Origin: Allofournierella sp.
GTDB lineage: Bacteria > Bacillota > Clostridia > Oscillospirales > Ruminococcaceae
Direction: 5' to 3'
NCBI GenBank assembly: GCA_020025635.1
Contig: JAHHRU010000002.1
Span: forward strand, 136,827 to 200,826
DNA: 64,000 bases
A program made the position numbers and the translations under genes. Position 1 is the stretch's first letter; the number at the start of each line of letters is the position of its first letter. The notes under the pieces were generated by a model. It had not been told where the DNA came from, ran no database searches, and worked only from the letters and a program-made list of their open reading frames with translations. Below, in pieces: positions 63,136-64,000 of this stretch.

Positions 63136-63606
63136 TTATGGCTTGGAATTCTTACTACCCGTAAACGGGTCTATGTACTCTTTGAATGGCAGCTGATCTG
63201 CCATGATATCTTCTTGGAGCTGATTTTGTATGTATGCTGCTATCGCCTTCTTATTTTGACCTACTGTATCAACGTAATATCCTCTACCCCAAAAGTGCCG
63301 GTTTCCATATCGATATTTTAAGTTCGCGTGCCGATCAAAAATCATCAGGGCACTTTTCCCTTTCAAATACCCCATGAATTGTCCTACACTTAGATTTGGC
63401 GGTATATTTACAAGCATATGAATATGGTCTGGGCATGCTTCTGCCTCTATGATTTCTACGCCTTTTTGCTCGCAGAGCTTTCTCAATATTTTTCCTATGT
63501 CTGCTTTGATTTGACCATATATCTCTTTTCGCCTGTATTTTGGTGCAAAAACTATGTGGTACTGGCATCTCCATTTTGAATGTGCTAAACTACTTATGTC
63601 AGTCAT
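63136..63606 (-). CDS. tnpA: IS200/IS605-family transposase TnpA (Y1 HuH)
   Basis: 156 aa, full length. HuH motif in CPDHIHMLVNIPP near residue 62 and catalytic Tyr in AAYIQNQLQED near 126; also FMGYLKGKSALMIF and RGYYVDTVG. ATG at 63606 follows AGAAGGAGG at 8 bases. It cuts and joins single-stranded DNA at hairpin ends. It looks intact. Confidence 0.92.
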   Translation of the reverse strand: MTDISSLAHSKWRCQYHIVFAPKYRRKEIYGQIKADIGKILRKLCEQKGVEIIEAEACPDHIHMLVNIPPNLSVGQFMGYLKGKSALMIFDRHANLKYRYGNRHFWGRGYYVDTVGQNKKAIAAYIQNQLQEDIMADQLPFKEYIDPFTGSKNSKP

Positions 63607-63610
63607 TGAC

Positions 63611-63675
63611 AAATCCTCCTTCTGTTTCTTAATGCGGTCGGCAAACCTGCATCTATTCTAACAGAAGGAGGATTT
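63611..63675 (-). promoter_or_regulatory. Inverted repeat that can hide the tnpA ribosome site
   Basis: AAATCCTCCTTCTGTT and AACAGAAGGAGGATTT (63611-63626, 63660-63675) are perfect 16-bp arms. In the tnpA mRNA the second-arm copy contains the GGAGG, so the hairpin would block ribosome entry, as described for IS200. Confidence 0.7.
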
Positions 63676-63677
63676 CA

Positions 63678-63740
63678 TGTATCTGAAGATTTCCACTTCA
63701 CCGATAGATCCAATGGCTTTCTTGCGCAGAAGCCAATCAA
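63678..63740. repeat. 63-bp direct repeat, copy 2
   Basis: Matches 62829-62891 at 59 of 63 bases and directly abuts the IS200 left end. It is followed by a 32-bp perfect palindrome at 63746-63777. Confidence 0.75.
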
Positions 63741-63745
63741 CGCAA

Positions 63746-63777
63746 AACTGCCGCAGTGGTATACCACTGCGGCAGTT
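63746..63777. terminator. Perfect 32-bp palindrome
   Basis: AACTGCCGCAGTGGTA is followed directly by its exact complement. It lies between the direct repeat and the tRNA terminator. It could be a terminator without T tract or a transposon-end structure. Confidence 0.5.
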
Positions 63778-63803
63778 GGATGAATTGAGTACTCCATGTA
63801 AAA

Positions 63804-63837
63804 AAGTTGACAGACCACGAAAGTGATCTGTCAACTT
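63804..63837 (-). terminator. Terminator of the tRNA cluster
   Basis: Minus strand AAGTTGACAGA and TCTGTCAACTT are perfect 11-bp arms with a 12-base loop followed by TTTTTAC, just after tRNA-Phe. Confidence 0.88.
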
Positions 63838-63841
63838 ATCT

Positions 63842-63917
63842 TGGTGCCTCCGATCGGAATCGAACCAATGACACGGGGATTTTCAGTCCCCTGCTCTACC
63901 AACTGAGCTACAGAGGC
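63842..63917 (-). tRNA. tRNA-Phe (anticodon GAA)
   Basis: 76 bases with CCA. Acceptor GCCTCTG/CGGAGGC, D arm GCTC/GAGC, anticodon arm GGGGA-CTGAAAA-TCCCC, T arm ATTGG-TTCGATT-CCGAT. Confidence 0.96.
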
Positions 63918-63920
63918 AAA

Positions 63921-63997
63921 TGGCGACCCGGATGAGGCTCGAACTCACGACCTCTAGCGTGACAGGCTAGCGTTCTAACCAACTGAACTACCGGGCC
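63921..63997 (-). tRNA. tRNA-Asp (anticodon GTC)
   Basis: 77 bases with CCA. Acceptor GGCCCGG/CCGGGTC (one G-U), anticodon arm CTAGC-CTGTCAC-GCTAG, T loop TTCGAGC. Three bases from tRNA-Phe in one minus-strand transcript whose promoter lies beyond the window. Confidence 0.95.
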
Positions 63998-64000
63998 AAA

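Larger units (their letters stand above)
63104..63677 (-). mobile_element. IS200-family insertion sequence
   Basis: The element holds a single tnpA and has a subterminal hairpin at the 3' side (ACAGGCCGC/GCGGCCTGT, 63111-63135). A 16-bp inverted repeat at the 5' side (63611-63626 with 63660-63675) overlaps the ribosome site. Boundaries are approximate; IS200 elements make no target duplication. Confidence 0.75.

Noticed and set aside
57827..63677. Integrated phage or genomic island with attachment sites at the tRNA cluster
   Set aside because: No integrase, phage structural gene or tRNA-end repeat is visible. The stretch is accessory, but no island boundary can be shown.

Overview
The window looks like chromosome of an anaerobic gut Clostridium-type Firmicute, most likely an Oscillospiraceae member near Faecalibacterium, Gemmiger or Subdoligranulum. 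The reasons are the fairly high GC, strong GGAGG ribosome sites, a Bacillus-type direct-repeat Pho box, a RAT/LicT antiterminator, the Clostridia-typical gene set (EutT-like protein, CdaR/PucR regulator, DUF1934 next to argS), and a Na+-type ATP synthase rotor. The placement is inference from gene content. No phage, plasmid or CRISPR array is visible.

Layout. 1-9.7 kb (+): end of a D-Ala-D-Ala carboxypeptidase, nicotinate phosphoribosyltransferase, a small membrane protein, then the phosphate regulon pstSCAB-phoU with a four-repeat Pho box, and phoPR behind its own promoter. 9.8-13.5 kb (-): rpmG-secE-nusG-rplK-rplA and rplJ-rplL, the latter with its own promoter and an L10 leader. 13.7-17.9 kb (+): ddl-murI, then a DUF1934 gene and argS. 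18-23.1 kb (-): a complete PTS operon, licT-crr-ptsI-ptsH-EIICB, behind a RAT/terminator switch. 23.1-24.9 kb has no protein gene. It holds a candidate small RNA on the minus strand and a candidate ~1.1-kb structured RNA on the plus strand. 25-26.8 kb (-): ECF sigma factor, zinc-finger anti-sigma and a YfjL-like protein. 27-30.9 kb (+): amino-acid racemase, metG, tatD and a small unknown gene. 30.9-38.1 kb (-): a small conserved protein, a cobalamin adenosyltransferase-like/flavin split-barrel fusion, pckA, an FAD oxidoreductase, a cytidylate-kinase-like protein and a C39-peptidase-like protein. 38.3-45.5 kb (-): the F-type ATP synthase operon. 45.7-57.4 kb: a GT2 glycosyltransferase, tRNA-Thr, rsmA, the divisome/peptidoglycan set ftsE-ftsX-M23-S41, a CdaR regulator, a pseudouridine synthase, a PNPOx protein, aroF and a MalY-type aminotransferase.

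57.8-63.7 kb is an accessory stretch: small unknown proteins, a 629-bp tandem duplication with a decayed gene copy, a lipoprotein, an ART-like protein, a LytTR/DUF3021 pair, an IS200 transposase with a 118-bp gene fragment beside it, 63-bp direct repeats and two copies of a covarying hairpin. It runs up to a tRNA-Phe/tRNA-Asp cluster at the right edge.

The most interesting observations are three. The first is the large noncoding locus at 23.76-24.88 kb. The second is the sugar-PTS control circuit: HPr has Arg in place of the regulatory Ser46, and LicT has Asn at both PRD2 phospho-histidine positions (207 and 269) while keeping the PRD1 histidines. Together these suggest loss of HPr-based carbon catabolite control. 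The third is the two-carboxylate ATP synthase c subunit. No database or folding program was run; all assignments come from reading the sequence.
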